Assembly (NCBI GenBank): GCA_937135955.1
Contig: CAKZOB010000073.1
Coordinates: 62,001-126,000 of the forward strand
Direction: 5' to 3'
From: an uncultured Anaerolineales bacterium
GTDB lineage: Bacteria; Chloroflexota; Anaerolineae; Aggregatilineales; Aggregatilineaceae
Length of the DNA stretch: 64,000 nt
Part shown: one piece after another, positions 24,769 to 32,911 of the stretch
Position numbering within the stretch: position 1 is the first letter of the stretch
Layout: each line of letters begins with the position of its first letter
Made by a program: the position numbers and the translations under genes
Notes under the pieces: model-generated
Databases searched by the model: none
What the model saw: the letters and a program-made list of their open reading frames with translations, nothing else
What the model was told of the DNA's origin: nothing

Positions 24769-25761
24769 TCATCTTTCTGCCCAACCGGCCAGGGCGATGG
24801 CTTCCAGCACCACGTCGTGCAGGTAGCGATTGGTAACCACCACGCCACGGTTGTTGACCATGCGCGTCCCCGCTGTCCAGTCAATGGGGCGACCGGTCAC
24901 GTCGGTCATGCGCCCGCCCGCCTCGGTGACGATGACGTACCCCGCCGCGTGATCCCACAGCCTCTCGTGGAAGCTGGGGTCGGGCACCACGCGCAGGTAC
25001 ATATCGCCCATGCCGCTGGCGACCAGGGCGTATTTGTCCTGGCTATCCACGCCGCGCTGTGGCGCATCCGGCCCGCGCCCCAGGGCACGGCTCACCTGTT
25101 GCAGAAAGTTTTGGTCGGTGTGCCCGGCCTCGAAACTGGCCAGCAGCAAGGCTTCGCGCGGATCGGCGACGGTCGAGACCTGGATCGGCTCGCGCCAGCC
25201 ACCTGCCAGCGGCTCGCGGTAGGCCCCGCTGCCGCGCTGCGCGTAGGTGAGCGCGCCCAGGTCGTCGGGTGGCTCCGGCTCGTCGCAGAACAGGCCGGGG
25301 CTGGCCAACACCCCCAACACCGGTTCGTTGCCGATCATCAGCGCGATGGCCACGCAATAGTGCCGCCCGGCCAGGAAACCTTTCGTACCGTCAATGGGGT
25401 CTACGATCCAGGTGCGCTCGGTGCGCTTCCGCTTGCCGAAATCCAGCCAGGCACAGACCTGCTCCTCGAAGACGTAGCCGCCGACGGCGTCGGTGACAAA
25501 GCGCTGCACCAGGGCGCGTTGCCGGTCGTTGAGCAGTAGCATGAATTCTTCGGAGCGCTCTTCGGAGAGCACGGCGTCGTCGGGGAAGTTCTCGGCCAGG
25601 GCATTGCCGATGATGGCCTGCGACGCGTAGTCGGCGATGGTAACCGGTTCGCGCCCGTCTTTCTGCGACGGGTCTACCAGTTCTTGCTGGATGTTCTGGC
25701 AAATGCCAGCGGCCACGCGGGCAATGGTCTTGGCCGTCTCAAGCTCATAGGTCAGGTTCAC
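24769..25761 (-). CDS. Inositol-monophosphatase-family phosphatase (3'(2'),5'-bisphosphate nucleotidase-like)
   Basis: 330 aa. Metal-site motifs: SEERSEE (first Glu), WIVDPIDGTKGF (signature DPIDGT), and WDHAAGYVIVTEAGG (WDxAAG). The length and the spaced SQKDGREPVTIADY and DSQDKYALVASGMGD sequences resemble the HAL2/CysQ branch that removes a phosphate from PAP during sulfate assimilation. Inositol-phosphate or FBP activity cannot be excluded. GTG 25761 is chosen: it has GGAG 10 bases upstream and begins at VNLTYELETAKTIAR, where the fold starts. Confidence 0.85.
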   Translation of the reverse strand: MNLTYELETAKTIARVAAGICQNIQQELVDPSQKDGREPVTIADYASQAIIGNALAENFPDDAVLSEERSEEFMLLLNDRQRALVQRFVTDAVGGYVFEEQVCAWLDFGKRKRTERTWIVDPIDGTKGFLAGRHYCVAIALMIGNEPVLGVLASPGLFCDEPEPPDDLGALTYAQRGSGAYREPLAGGWREPIQVSTVADPREALLLASFEAGHTDQNFLQQVSRALGRGPDAPQRGVDSQDKYALVASGMGDMYLRVVPDPSFHERLWDHAAGYVIVTEAGGRMTDVTGRPIDWTAGTRMVNNRGVVVTNRYLHDVVLEAIALAGWAER

Positions 25762-25843
25762 GCTGGGCAATCTCCGGGGACTGTAGAACGTGCGGGCTAT
25801 TGTAGCGCAACAGCGCCGGGGCGAACAACTGCCGCGTTTCTTC

Positions 25844-26105
25844 GGGTGCGCGCAAACTGTGACGGGCAATTTGCAGCAGTCTGCTGCCCCTCACCCCTAA
25901 TCCCCTCTCCCTCGCGACTGCGTCGCGGGGCGAGGGGACTGCCTGTCTCTCGTGCGCGTGCTCCCCTTCGCCCGCGCTGCGGGCGAAGGGGCCGGGGGAT
26001 GAGGGCCATGGTGCATTTCACGACAGTTCACCCCAGAACGCACGGAGAGTTGGAGACCTTCCGTGTCCCTTTCCGTGTCCTTGTGATCCCTGCGGTGAAC
26101 CAGCC
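25844..26105 (+). repeat. Family A repeat, copy 2, plus an eroded palindrome
   Basis: 25844-26007 matches copy 1 at 7936 (left flank GGGTGCGCGCAAA, core CCCCTCACCCCTAATCCCC, hairpins CTCGCGACTGCGTCGCGGGG and CCTTCGCCCGCGCTGCGGG). 26008-26105 has TTCACCCCAGAACGCACGG and repeated TTCCGTGTCC, an eroded relative of the palindromes at 20050 and 58345. Together they fill the gap between the phosphatase and the ferredoxin genes. Confidence 0.65.
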
Positions 26106-26191
26106 CCAAAGACGACAGCGGACTCTGCATCCAGGCGGCCCCGCCTTGCATCTAATCCGATCAGGGAGCAAGCGCAGAAAGGAATGGCGAC

Positions 26192-26416
26192 ATGAGCGTT
26201 GGTACGGCCCGCAACAGCCTGGTGCTGGTGATAGACGAAGCGCGCTGCCTGGTGTGCGACGACTGTCTGGCTCGCCGCCAGTGTCGCGGCAACGCCATCC
26301 GCATCATTGACCGGGGTGAAGCGCCCTTCCTCGACCTGAGCCGTTGCTGGGGGTGCATGGTCTGCGTGATGGTTTGTCCGGGTGGGGCCATTGTGCGCCA
26401 GGAGACTGTGCCATGA
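26192..26416 (+). CDS. Small 4Fe-4S ferredoxin-like protein
   Basis: 74 aa. Two Cys clusters: CLVCDDCLARRQC (an atypical C-x2-C-x2-C-x5-C) and CWGCMVCVMVCP (C-x2-C-x2-C-x3-CP). The second matches a standard 4Fe-4S motif, the first is unusual in its last spacing. Likely a soluble electron carrier or a subunit of a redox complex. An AGGA site precedes the ATG. Its stop overlaps the start of the next small gene (ATGA). Confidence 0.85.
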   Translation: MSVGTARNSLVLVIDEARCLVCDDCLARRQCRGNAIRIIDRGEAPFLDLSRCWGCMVCVMVCPGGAIVRQETVP

Positions 26417-26610
26417 GCCAGACCGCTCCGCGTCCGCGCGACAGTCGCGCCGAACGGCTGATGGCTCTTGAACGGGAGTACGCAGAAGTACGGGCCAGCC
26501 TGCCCGCTCACTCGACGCCGCCCGCCTTGCTCATCCGCCTGGAAGAACTGGAAGAAGCCATCGCCGAGCTGCGCGCAGCGCTCGCGAGCGAGTCGCCGCC
26601 TGAACGCTGA
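26413..26610 (+). CDS. Small helical protein coupled to the ferredoxin
   Basis: 65 aa. Almost entirely one or two amphipathic helices (ERLMALEREYAEVRASL and LLIRLEELEEAIAELRAAL), Glu/Arg-rich, with a Pro break between them. The ATGA overlap with the ferredoxin stop indicates translational coupling, so the two products may interact. I do not recognise a family. Confidence 0.6.
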   Translation: MSQTAPRPRDSRAERLMALEREYAEVRASLPAHSTPPALLIRLEELEEAIAELRAALASESPPER

Positions 26611-26744
26611 CAGACTGCCTGAGAAGCCCTGATCGGCAGGTTTGCCTCATTCCCAAATCCGCTCGGCCACACGCGCAGAGAGAGCTTAATTATGCGCCTG
26701 GCAGCCTACAGGGCTGGGGGCGTGAGGTTTCCACACGGTCTTCT

Positions 26745-27485
26745 TTAATTGTCTCCTGTGCCGGATTGCGCGTCTTTGACCAGCGCCGTGAAGCGCATGA
26801 AGGCTTTTTCCTGAGGGCTGAGATCGGGCGGATAGACTGTGTCGTCGTAAGTCTCCAGGATGCGGTAGCCCTCTTTGACGTAACTGCGCACCGTGTGCGG
26901 GCTGATGCCCATCTCGTCGGCGGCCAGTTCGGCGGACATGCCCTCAACGACGCACAGTTGCAACGCCTGGCGCACGCGCGGTGTCAGAGCGGGGTATTCG
27001 CGCCGCTCCGGGACGACCACGGCCCGGCGCAGCCGCCCTTCGGACTCATTCTTCAGCGCATTCTTGACCCCCTGGGTGACCACGAAATCGTGTTCCTGCG
27101 CCCAGACAATGGCCGACGCAATGCGAATGCGCAGCTCATTGCGCAGCAGGTAGCCGTTGACGTTCGCCTGGGCGCAGGCGTGCAGCGTGTCCAGGTTGAG
27201 CTTGCGGTCGAGCACCAGGGTCATGACGTTGGGGATCGTCTCTTCGATCTCGCGCACCAGTCGCGCCAGTTCGTCGGGAGTAGCGGCGGCCTGCGCGTCG
27301 AGCAGCACCACATCCGGCCATTCCGAGCAATCCACTGCGCGCACGTACTCGCGCACCGAGTCCAGCGTATCGGCCAGGTGCACCACGCGCGTGCGGCGAT
27401 CCCAGGCCAGATAGCTGTTGATCGCCTGACGGGCGTAGAAGTCGGTCTCCAGGACGAGTACTTTCAGGTTGCTCTTGCCAGACAT
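26745..27485 (-). CDS. NarL/LuxR-type regulator with a degenerate receiver domain
   Basis: 246 aa. The N-terminal receiver-like domain (about 7-125) keeps an acidic residue set (LETD) and an Asp at the phosphorylation position (VVLLDAQ). It lacks the conserved Thr/Ser (LVLDRK) and has Arg in place of the conserved Lys region (GYLLRNEL), so phosphorylation control is doubtful. The C-terminal LuxR-type helix-turn-helix (about 170-220) is clear: LTPRVRQALQLCVVEGMS, then ADEMGISPHTVRSYVKE. Likely a DNA-binding transcription factor. The signal and targets are unknown; it lies 36 bases downstream of the DUF3891 gene. Confidence 0.82.
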   Translation of the reverse strand: MSGKSNLKVLVLETDFYARQAINSYLAWDRRTRVVHLADTLDSVREYVRAVDCSEWPDVVLLDAQAAATPDELARLVREIEETIPNVMTLVLDRKLNLDTLHACAQANVNGYLLRNELRIRIASAIVWAQEHDFVVTQGVKNALKNESEGRLRRAVVVPERREYPALTPRVRQALQLCVVEGMSAELAADEMGISPHTVRSYVKEGYRILETYDDTVYPPDLSPQEKAFMRFTALVKDAQSGTGDN

Positions 27486-27521
27486 AGTTGCTTCCTTGCC
27501 TGAACCCTCATGGCGTACTGC

Positions 27522-28337
27522 CTACAGCGGCACAAATTCGAACGCCAGCGGGCGATAGGGCACACCCCGCAGTGCGTCCTGTAGCTCGGCATCGGAGGAG
27601 AAGACACCTTTGTTCACAGGTCGGGCCTCGATCCATACCGTCAGTGGCTCGTTGAGGGGGAACGGATCGAGCGCCATTCCCCGCAGGCCGTCGGCGGCCA
27701 CCCGCAACGTCGCCCGTTCACCACGATCCACCGGCACGTCTTCCAGAGCCTGCTCGTGCACACTGCCCATGCACACCAGCAGCGATAGATAGTCCCACAC
27801 CTGCAGCAGACGCAGATTCTCTTCCAGGGCGACGGGCGTGACCGCTCGCCCGTAGATCGGGTGATCGCGCAGCGCAGCGATCAACGCTTCCTGCCAGGCG
27901 TGACGTTCGTCCAGGAAGGCTTCGATGCGCCGCTTGTCGGCGGGCGGATCGTCCAGGTAGCGCAGGCGCAGCGCGTAGAGCGCGGCGCAGTGCAGGCTGG
28001 TGAGCAGCCCGGCATAGCGGCTCTGGGTGAACACCGACTCGATGCTGGCCCGCCAGATGGCGAAATGCTCGTCCAGGTCCATTTCGGTGAAAGTGCGCGG
28101 CTGTCCCTGCTCGTTGACGCGCGGGGTGCGCTCAGCAGCATACCAGCCCGCGTCGTGAAAGGTGGCCGCGATCAACAGGTCATCGCGTGGGACGAGCGTC
28201 ATGTTCCCCGTCCCTACCCAGTGCGCGGCGAGTTTGCCCGCGATATAAGCGTGCGCGGCCTGATGAATCAACCACGTCACTTCGGCTTCTGTGCGGCGGA
28301 TCACGGGTTTGACCTCCCACGAAATCAACGGCACCAT
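27522..28337 (-). CDS. DUF3891-family protein
   Basis: 271 aa. Starts MVPLISWEVKPVIRR at ATG 28337; upstream reading is repeat sequence. Features of DUF3891: an N-terminal LIHQAAHAYIAGKLA helix, ATFHDAGW (an HD-like pair), LHCAALYAL, and WDYLSLLVCMG. The His/Asp residues resemble HD-type metal-binding proteins, but activity is unknown. It precedes the NarL-like regulator on the same strand and may be co-transcribed with it. A family B repeat sits in its upstream region. Confidence 0.75.
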   Translation of the reverse strand: MVPLISWEVKPVIRRTEAEVTWLIHQAAHAYIAGKLAAHWVGTGNMTLVPRDDLLIAATFHDAGWYAAERTPRVNEQGQPRTFTEMDLDEHFAIWRASIESVFTQSRYAGLLTSLHCAALYALRLRYLDDPPADKRRIEAFLDERHAWQEALIAALRDHPIYGRAVTPVALEENLRLLQVWDYLSLLVCMGSVHEQALEDVPVDRGERATLRVAADGLRGMALDPFPLNEPLTVWIEARPVNKGVFSSDAELQDALRGVPYRPLAFEFVPL

Positions 28338-28467
28338 GTAGTCTGCAGCGCGCTTCAAGTATAACAGAACCGGGCGGGCACGGATCGGCCTCTTTTTGCA
28401 CGTCGGGCGAACGGGGCACGGCTTGAACCGCAGAAGCGCGGAGGGCGCGGCGCTCCCATGGTATCGG

Positions 28468-28633
28468 CAGAGCGATCGCATCAAAACCACCCAGCAGAAC
28501 CATGGGCAGAGGTAAGCTCAGGTGTGATCTGCTGGTTGACCTCACCCCCGCTCGGCGCTGACGCGCCTCCAAGCCGAGCGTAGCGAGGCTGGGGGTGAGG
28601 TAAAGCGGCAAGCGGTTTGATGCAATTCCCCTG
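28468..28633 (+). mobile_element. Family B element, copy 2, with flanking direct repeats
   Basis: Inverted ends (GATCGCATCAAAACC left, GGTTTGATGCAATT right). It is flanked by a direct repeat ATGGTATCGG at 28458-28467 and 28634-28643; the match continues four more bases into CAGA. This looks like a target-site duplication. Internal arms CTCACCCCCGCTCGGCGC / GAGGCTGGGGGTGAGG can fold into a long hairpin. No open frame, so it would need a transposase in trans. Confidence 0.75.
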
Positions 28634-28692
28634 ATGGTATCGGCAGACGCCGATGGTATGCTACAATCAGATATCAGCCGGTGGAGAAAGTG

Positions 28693-29295
28693 GTGACATT
28701 CGGTGTAGTTTCTAGAAAGGCTTTGGCGGTGCCCATCAGACGGTCTCTGATCGCTCTTGTCACCACGTTGCTCTTGGGGCTGATGGCGGCGTGTTCGGTC
28801 CCTCAATCTCCAGTATCGCGCTCGCCGTCTCGACCCTATGCGCCCGCCCCCAGCCCAACGCCTTCCCCCAGAGTGACATCGCCCGCGCAGATGACACCGG
28901 CTGCAGTCGCCAGCGGGCCGATGGGCACGCTGACGGCGATCGCTGCGCTGTTCCCCACCGCCACACCCGAACCGCCCTACGAGATCATCAACCGGGGCAA
29001 GCCGCATTTCATCGAGTTCCACGCCTGGTGGTGAAGTACCTGTAATGCGATGCGCCCGTCCGTGCGACGGGTCGAGGAGCAGTACCAGGACCGGGTGGAC
29101 TTCCACATCCTCAGCGTGGATCGCGCTTCCTCGCAGCCCCTGGTGCGGCAGTATCAGGCATATGGCATCCCGCTGATCGTCCTGCTGGATGCCGACGGAC
29201 ACCTGGTACGCCGCCTTTCGGGCTATCAGACGGAGGAGCAACTCGTCGCCGCGCTCGAAGCGCTGCTGGCGACCTCGCCTGCCTCCTCGCAGTGA
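28693..29295 (+). CDS. Candidate selenocysteine-containing thioredoxin-like lipoprotein (in-frame TGA)
   Basis: 200 aa if TGA 29032-29034 is read through (residue 114). The N-terminus is a lipoprotein-type signal: a hydrophobic core then LMAACS with Cys34 as lipidation site, followed by a Pro/Ser/Thr-rich spacer. The second half is a thioredoxin-like domain: KPHFIEFHAWW, then TGA, then STCNAMRPSVRRVEEQY, VDFHILSVDRA, YGIPLIVLLDADGHLVRRLSGY. The TGA stands at the first Cys of the usual WCxxC motif, giving U-S-T-C. The frame is open on both sides with family-typical sequence, and a hairpin follows. GTG 28693 is preferred (GGAG 6 bases upstream) over GTG 28681. The alternative is a nonsense mutation of a Cys codon. 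Confidence 0.7.
29032..29071 (+). promoter_or_regulatory. SECIS-like element downstream of the in-frame TGA
   Basis: TGA (29032-29034), then a stem CCCGTC (29055-29060) pairing with GACGGG (29066-29071) around a 5-base loop CGTGC whose second base is G. A G-T pair can extend the stem. The loop begins 26 bases after the TGA. Bacterial SECIS elements are hairpins just downstream of the UGA with a G near the start of the loop, so place and form both fit. GC-rich DNA makes short hairpins common, so this alone is not proof. Confidence 0.5.
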
Positions 29296-29346
29296 CTGCA
29301 CCTGCTTCCACCGGGTCTTTGCTCTGCGCCCCTGTGCGCCTGACCG

Positions 29347-29375
29347 TTGGAAGTCAGTCCTCGCGGCGGTAAAAT
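29347..29375 (+). promoter_or_regulatory. Candidate promoter for hypE
   Basis: TTGGAA (29347-29352), 17 bases, TAAAAT (29370-29375), about 48 bases before the chosen TTG start. It would let hypE be transcribed separately from the thioredoxin-like gene. Confidence 0.55.
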
Positions 29376-29423
29376 CTGGCGTGTGATGTTTTGAGCTGTC
29401 TGCAACGTTTAAACGGAGTTCCC

Positions 29424-30482
29424 TTGTCCGACCAACCTTCTTTTTCTGGCTTCGTCTGTCCGCTGCCGCTGCGCGACTATCCGCAGATCGTGCTGGGGCA
29501 TGGCAGCGGCGGGCGACTGACCGCCGACCTGATCCGCCATCTGTTCGCGCCGCTCTTCGACAATCCGGCGCTATCTGCGCTCAACGATCAGGCAGTGCTG
29601 GAGATCAACGGAGCGCGGCTGGCCTTTACCACGGACTCGTTTGTGATCAGCCCGCTGTTCTTCCCCGGCGGCGATATTGGCAGCCTGGCCGTGCACGGCA
29701 CCATCAACGATCTGGCCGTGAGCGGGGCGCAGCCGCTCTATCTCTCGGCGGGCTTCATCCTGGAAGAAGGTCTGCCCATGGACGACCTGGGACGCATTGT
29801 CACCTCGATGGCCGAAGCCTGTCGCGCGACGGGCGTGCAGTTGGTGACAGGCGACACCAAGGTAGTCAACAGGGGTAAGGGCGATGGCGTCTTCATCAAT
29901 ACGGCGGGGATCGGGCTGGTGCCACCCGGTGTGCATATCGCCGCCGACCGCGCCCGCCCTGGTGATGTCATCCTGGTCAGTGGCACGATCGGCGATCATG
30001 GCATGGCCATCATGTCGGTGCGGGAGGGGCTGAACTTCGAGACGGCGTTAGTCAGCGACAGCGCGCCGCTGCACACGCTGGTCGCCGCCATGCTGGAGGT
30101 GACGCCGGACATTCACTGCCTGCGCGATGCCACGCGCGGCGGCGTGGCGGCGGTGCTCAACGAACTGGCCGGGCAGTCGCGAGTGGGCTTCGCCATCGAG
30201 GAGGCAGCGATCCCTGTACAACCGGCGGTGATGGCCGCCTGCGAAATGCTGGGCATGGATCCGCTCTATGTCGCCAACGAGGGCAAGCTGGTTGCTGTCG
30301 TCCCGCGCGAGCACAGCGAGGCCGTGCTGGAGGCCATGCGCCGTCACCCGCTCGGCACACAGGCGGCAATCATCGGCGAAGTAGTTGCCGAGCATCCCGG
30401 CCTGGTAGTCGCTCGCACTGCCATCGGCGGACGGCGTGTGGTAGACCTGCCGCTGGGCGAGATACTCCCGCGTATTTGTTAG
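29424..30482 (+). CDS. hypE: Hydrogenase maturation protein HypE
   Basis: 352 aa. AIR-synthase-like fold: LGHGSGGRLTADLI at the N-terminus, LAFTTDSFVISPLFFPGGDIG, GTINDLAVSGAQP, VTGDTKVV and RDATRGGVAAVLNE. The C-terminus ends PRIC, with the invariant final Cys that receives a carbamoyl group from HypF and is dehydrated to thiocyanate for the NiFe-hydrogenase cyanide ligands. SelD, a relative, is excluded by this tail and the absence of a SelD-type N-terminal Cys/Sec loop. TTG 29424 has GGAG 5 bases upstream. No other hyp gene or hydrogenase is in the window. Confidence 0.93.
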   Translation: MSDQPSFSGFVCPLPLRDYPQIVLGHGSGGRLTADLIRHLFAPLFDNPALSALNDQAVLEINGARLAFTTDSFVISPLFFPGGDIGSLAVHGTINDLAVSGAQPLYLSAGFILEEGLPMDDLGRIVTSMAEACRATGVQLVTGDTKVVNRGKGDGVFINTAGIGLVPPGVHIAADRARPGDVILVSGTIGDHGMAIMSVREGLNFETALVSDSAPLHTLVAAMLEVTPDIHCLRDATRGGVAAVLNELAGQSRVGFAIEEAAIPVQPAVMAACEMLGMDPLYVANEGKLVAVVPREHSEAVLEAMRRHPLGTQAAIIGEVVAEHPGLVVARTAIGGRRVVDLPLGEILPRIC

Positions 30483-30635
30483 AGACCAGGTGATGACCCC
30501 TCACCCCGGCGCTGTGCGCCACCCCTCTCCCAACGCTGTAGGCGAGGGGACTTACTTTCTCTCGCCCAGGCACTCTCCTTCGCCCGCAGCGCGGGAAAAG
30601 GAGCCGGGGGTTGAGGGGGGCTTTTCAAACGGTCT
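30483..30635 (+). mobile_element. Family A element, copy 3, abutting the hypE stop codon
   Basis: Starts immediately after the TAG of hypE. The ends are inverted repeats related to AGACCGTTTGAAAAG (left AGACCAGGTGAT, right TTTTCAAACGGTCT at 30622-30635), shared with the copy at 61257. The core runs CCCCTCACCCC to GGGGGTTGAGGGGGG with two internal hairpins. No clear target duplication. It probably provides transcript-end structure for hypE. Confidence 0.65.
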
Positions 30636-30651
30636 CCGACAACGAATCCCC

Positions 30652-30698
30652 TTGCCAAGCACCCCCAAATTGGCATAAGATTGTATATGTCAGACATA
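30652..30698 (+). promoter_or_regulatory. Candidate promoter with operator-like palindrome for the dehydratase gene
   Basis: TTGCCA (30652-30657), 18 bases, TAAGAT (30676-30681). A perfect inverted repeat TATGTC-A-GACATA (30686-30698) overlaps the predicted transcription start, a common place for a repressor site. The leader to the ATG at 30927 would be about 240 bases, AT-richer than the genes, with no credible reading frame. Confidence 0.45.
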
Positions 30699-30926
30699 GA
30701 GAGGGCTACCGGAGTTTAATAGGCGCTCGTAGAGTTTATTGTGTGGGCCTGATCGTGCGGGTGGAGAAACAGGCTGCTCCTGATAACTCCTTCCCTTCTC
30801 TCAGAGCAATGATTTTCGGGCTGGCATTGCTCATCCTTTGCGTCTGACCTCCACCCCATACAGAAGTCTTCTTACGGAGACGGCGCTTAGCTGTAGAGTC
30901 TTTGACCGCGGGGGGGGATTTCTTCA

Positions 30927-32837
30927 ATGTTGGGCAAAAAACGGCTTCGCAGGCTCCCTGGAAAAGTATGGCGCGCTTTACCTCTGGCTTTGCTCGACTG
31001 TCTGATATTGATCCTGGCCTATACCGTCACATACTCGGTACGCACTCCGGCTTCTTTTCTGCAGCTCGGCCAGAACGAAGTGTTGTTCATCATCTTCGCC
31101 ATAAGCGTGACCGTGCTGGCACTGTTCATCACGGGGGGCTACAACCGCATCTGGTCGCGCACTAGCGGGCACGACGTGACGGTGCTGCTCAGCGGGGTGA
31201 TCGCCGCTTCCGCCGTGCTGGTGCCGGTGGACTTCTTCTGGCGACCGCGCCCCGTACCTCTCAGTGTGGTGATAGTGGGCAATGGCCTGGCTCTGATGGG
31301 TTTTGTGGCGGTGCGCTATCGCTCGCGCGTGATCAGCGGGCTGGCCTGGCGCTGGCGGGCAGTGTGGCACGGCGAATTCCCTGAGGACACGCGGCGCGTG
31401 TTGATCGTAGGCGCGGGCGATGCCGGGCAGACCACCGCCTGGCGCTTGAAGCACCGCACGCCCTATCACGACCGGCACCGTTACCGCGTCGTAGGGTTCG
31501 TGGACGACGACCCGGCCAAGCAGCAGATGTTCATCGAAGGTTGCCAGGTGCTCGGCACGCGCGTTGATATCCCGCGCCTGGTCAGGGAACGCCAGGTTGA
31601 TCTGATCATCGTGGCGATTCACAATATCTCTGGAACTGACTTCCGCGATATTCTGTCCTATTGCGAGCAGACTAGCGCCCGCATCCAACTGGTGCCCGAT
31701 ATCTTCGCGCAGATAGATGCCAGAACTCGGGTGCCGCTACTGCGCGACGTGACTCCCGAAGACCTGCTGGGCCGCCCGACGGTGAAGTGGCACGAAGAAA
31801 TTGACGCCGCGCCCGTGACTGGTAAGGTCATCCTGGCGACGGGCGCGGCGGGTTCGATCGGGGCCGAGCTATGCCGGCAACTCCTGCAATACCAGCCGGT
31901 TAAGTTGATCATGCTCGATAACAACGAAAGCGGGCTGCACGATCTGTACGTCGAGTTGTGCACCGAGGAGACGTGCAACGTGCTGGTGCCCTACCTGGCC
32001 GATGTAACGCGGCGCGGCTCGCTGCTGCGGCTCTTTGAGACTTACCGCCCGCAGGTCATCTTCCACTCCGCCGCCTATAAGCATGTGCCGATGCTGGAAA
32101 ATCACCCCGCCGAGGCAGTGCGAGTAAACATCGGCGGCACGCAGCAGGTCGCTGGCCTGGCCCGTGACTATGGGACGGAACGCTTCGTGCTCATCTCCAC
32201 CGACAAGGCGGTCAACCCGACCAGCGTCATGGGGGCCAGCAAGGGCGTGTGCGAATTGCTGATGCACGCCCTGGCGCAGCAGCCGGGGCATCAGACCCTG
32301 TTCACGGCGGTGCGCTTCGGCAATGTGCTGGGCAGCCGCGGTAGCGTAGTGCCGACCTTCAATCGGCAGATCGAGCGCGGCGGGCCGGTCACGGTGACTG
32401 ATCCGGCCATGAAGCGCTACTTCATGACTATCCCCGAAGCGGTGAACCTGGTCATTCATGCGGCCTGCCTGACCAAAGGCGGCGATCTGTTCGTGTTGCA
32501 GATGGGCGAAGAAGTGCGCATCCTGGAACTGGCCGAGCGCCTGATCCGTTTGCGCGGGCTGCGCCCCTACGAGGACATTGCCATCAGGTTTACCGGTGTG
32601 CGCCCTGGCGAGAAGATGCGCGAGGAGCTCTACGCCGACTTCGAAACACTGGTGCCCACAGTCCACCCGTCCATTATGCAGCTTGTCAGTCAGCGCAATG
32701 GTCTGCATCCGGCGCTGTTCGGCGACCGGGTCAATCAGTTGTTCGCTCAGGGTTTCTCTGACGGCCAGGAACCGCTCGCCGTGCTGCGCGACCTGATCGC
32801 CCAGGGCGAGCGCGAGATGGAAATTCAGAAGGGATAG
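30927..32837 (+). CDS. Membrane NDP-sugar 4,6-dehydratase/epimerase (FlaA1/CapD/WbpM-like)
   Basis: 636 aa. Four N-terminal membrane helices (about 15-130), a first Rossmann domain of the CoA-binding type (VLIVGAGDAGQTTAWRL, about 155-275), then the dehydratase domain (about 295-610) with ILATGAAGSIGAELCRQL, HSAAYKHVPMLENHP, STDKAVNPTSVMGASK and TVTDPAMKRYFMTIPEAV. This is the standard architecture of enzymes that make 4-keto-6-deoxy-UDP-HexNAc for capsule, O-glycan or glycoprotein sugars. ATG 30927 lies 9 bases after a run of G. A terminator follows. Membrane location is inferred from the helices. Confidence 0.93.
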   Translation: MLGKKRLRRLPGKVWRALPLALLDCLILILAYTVTYSVRTPASFLQLGQNEVLFIIFAISVTVLALFITGGYNRIWSRTSGHDVTVLLSGVIAASAVLVPVDFFWRPRPVPLSVVIVGNGLALMGFVAVRYRSRVISGLAWRWRAVWHGEFPEDTRRVLIVGAGDAGQTTAWRLKHRTPYHDRHRYRVVGFVDDDPAKQQMFIEGCQVLGTRVDIPRLVRERQVDLIIVAIHNISGTDFRDILSYCEQTSARIQLVPDIFAQIDARTRVPLLRDVTPEDLLGRPTVKWHEEIDAAPVTGKVILATGAAGSIGAELCRQLLQYQPVKLIMLDNNESGLHDLYVELCTEETCNVLVPYLADVTRRGSLLRLFETYRPQVIFHSAAYKHVPMLENHPAEAVRVNIGGTQQVAGLARDYGTERFVLISTDKAVNPTSVMGASKGVCELLMHALAQQPGHQTLFTAVRFGNVLGSRGSVVPTFNRQIERGGPVTVTDPAMKRYFMTIPEAVNLVIHAACLTKGGDLFVLQMGEEVRILELAERLIRLRGLRPYEDIAIRFTGVRPGEKMREELYADFETLVPTVHPSIMQLVSQRNGLHPALFGDRVNQLFAQGFSDGQEPLAVLRDLIAQGEREMEIQKG

Positions 32838-32860
32838 GGTTTTGGCCCGCGGATCAGGCG

Positions 32861-32889
32861 CGCCCCGCCAGTGCAGGTGGGGCGTTTTT
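32861..32889 (+). terminator. Rho-independent terminator after the dehydratase gene
   Basis: A 9-bp stem with one G-U pair (CGCCCCGCC 32861-32869 with GGTGGGGCG 32876-32884), a 6-base loop and five T. Strong and well placed, 23 bases past the stop. Confidence 0.88.
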
Positions 32890-32911
32890 GTGCCTGTAAG
32901 CGATGAAATGC

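Noticed and set aside
29050-29295. A separate 81-codon gene starting at the ATG after the TGA
   Set aside because: It has no ribosome site, begins in the middle of a thioredoxin helix, and is in the same frame as the upstream half.
29424-30482. selD (selenophosphate synthetase), tempting next to a Sec candidate
   Set aside because: The C-terminal PRIC and the overall length and motifs are those of HypE; the SelD-type N-terminal Cys/Sec loop is absent.
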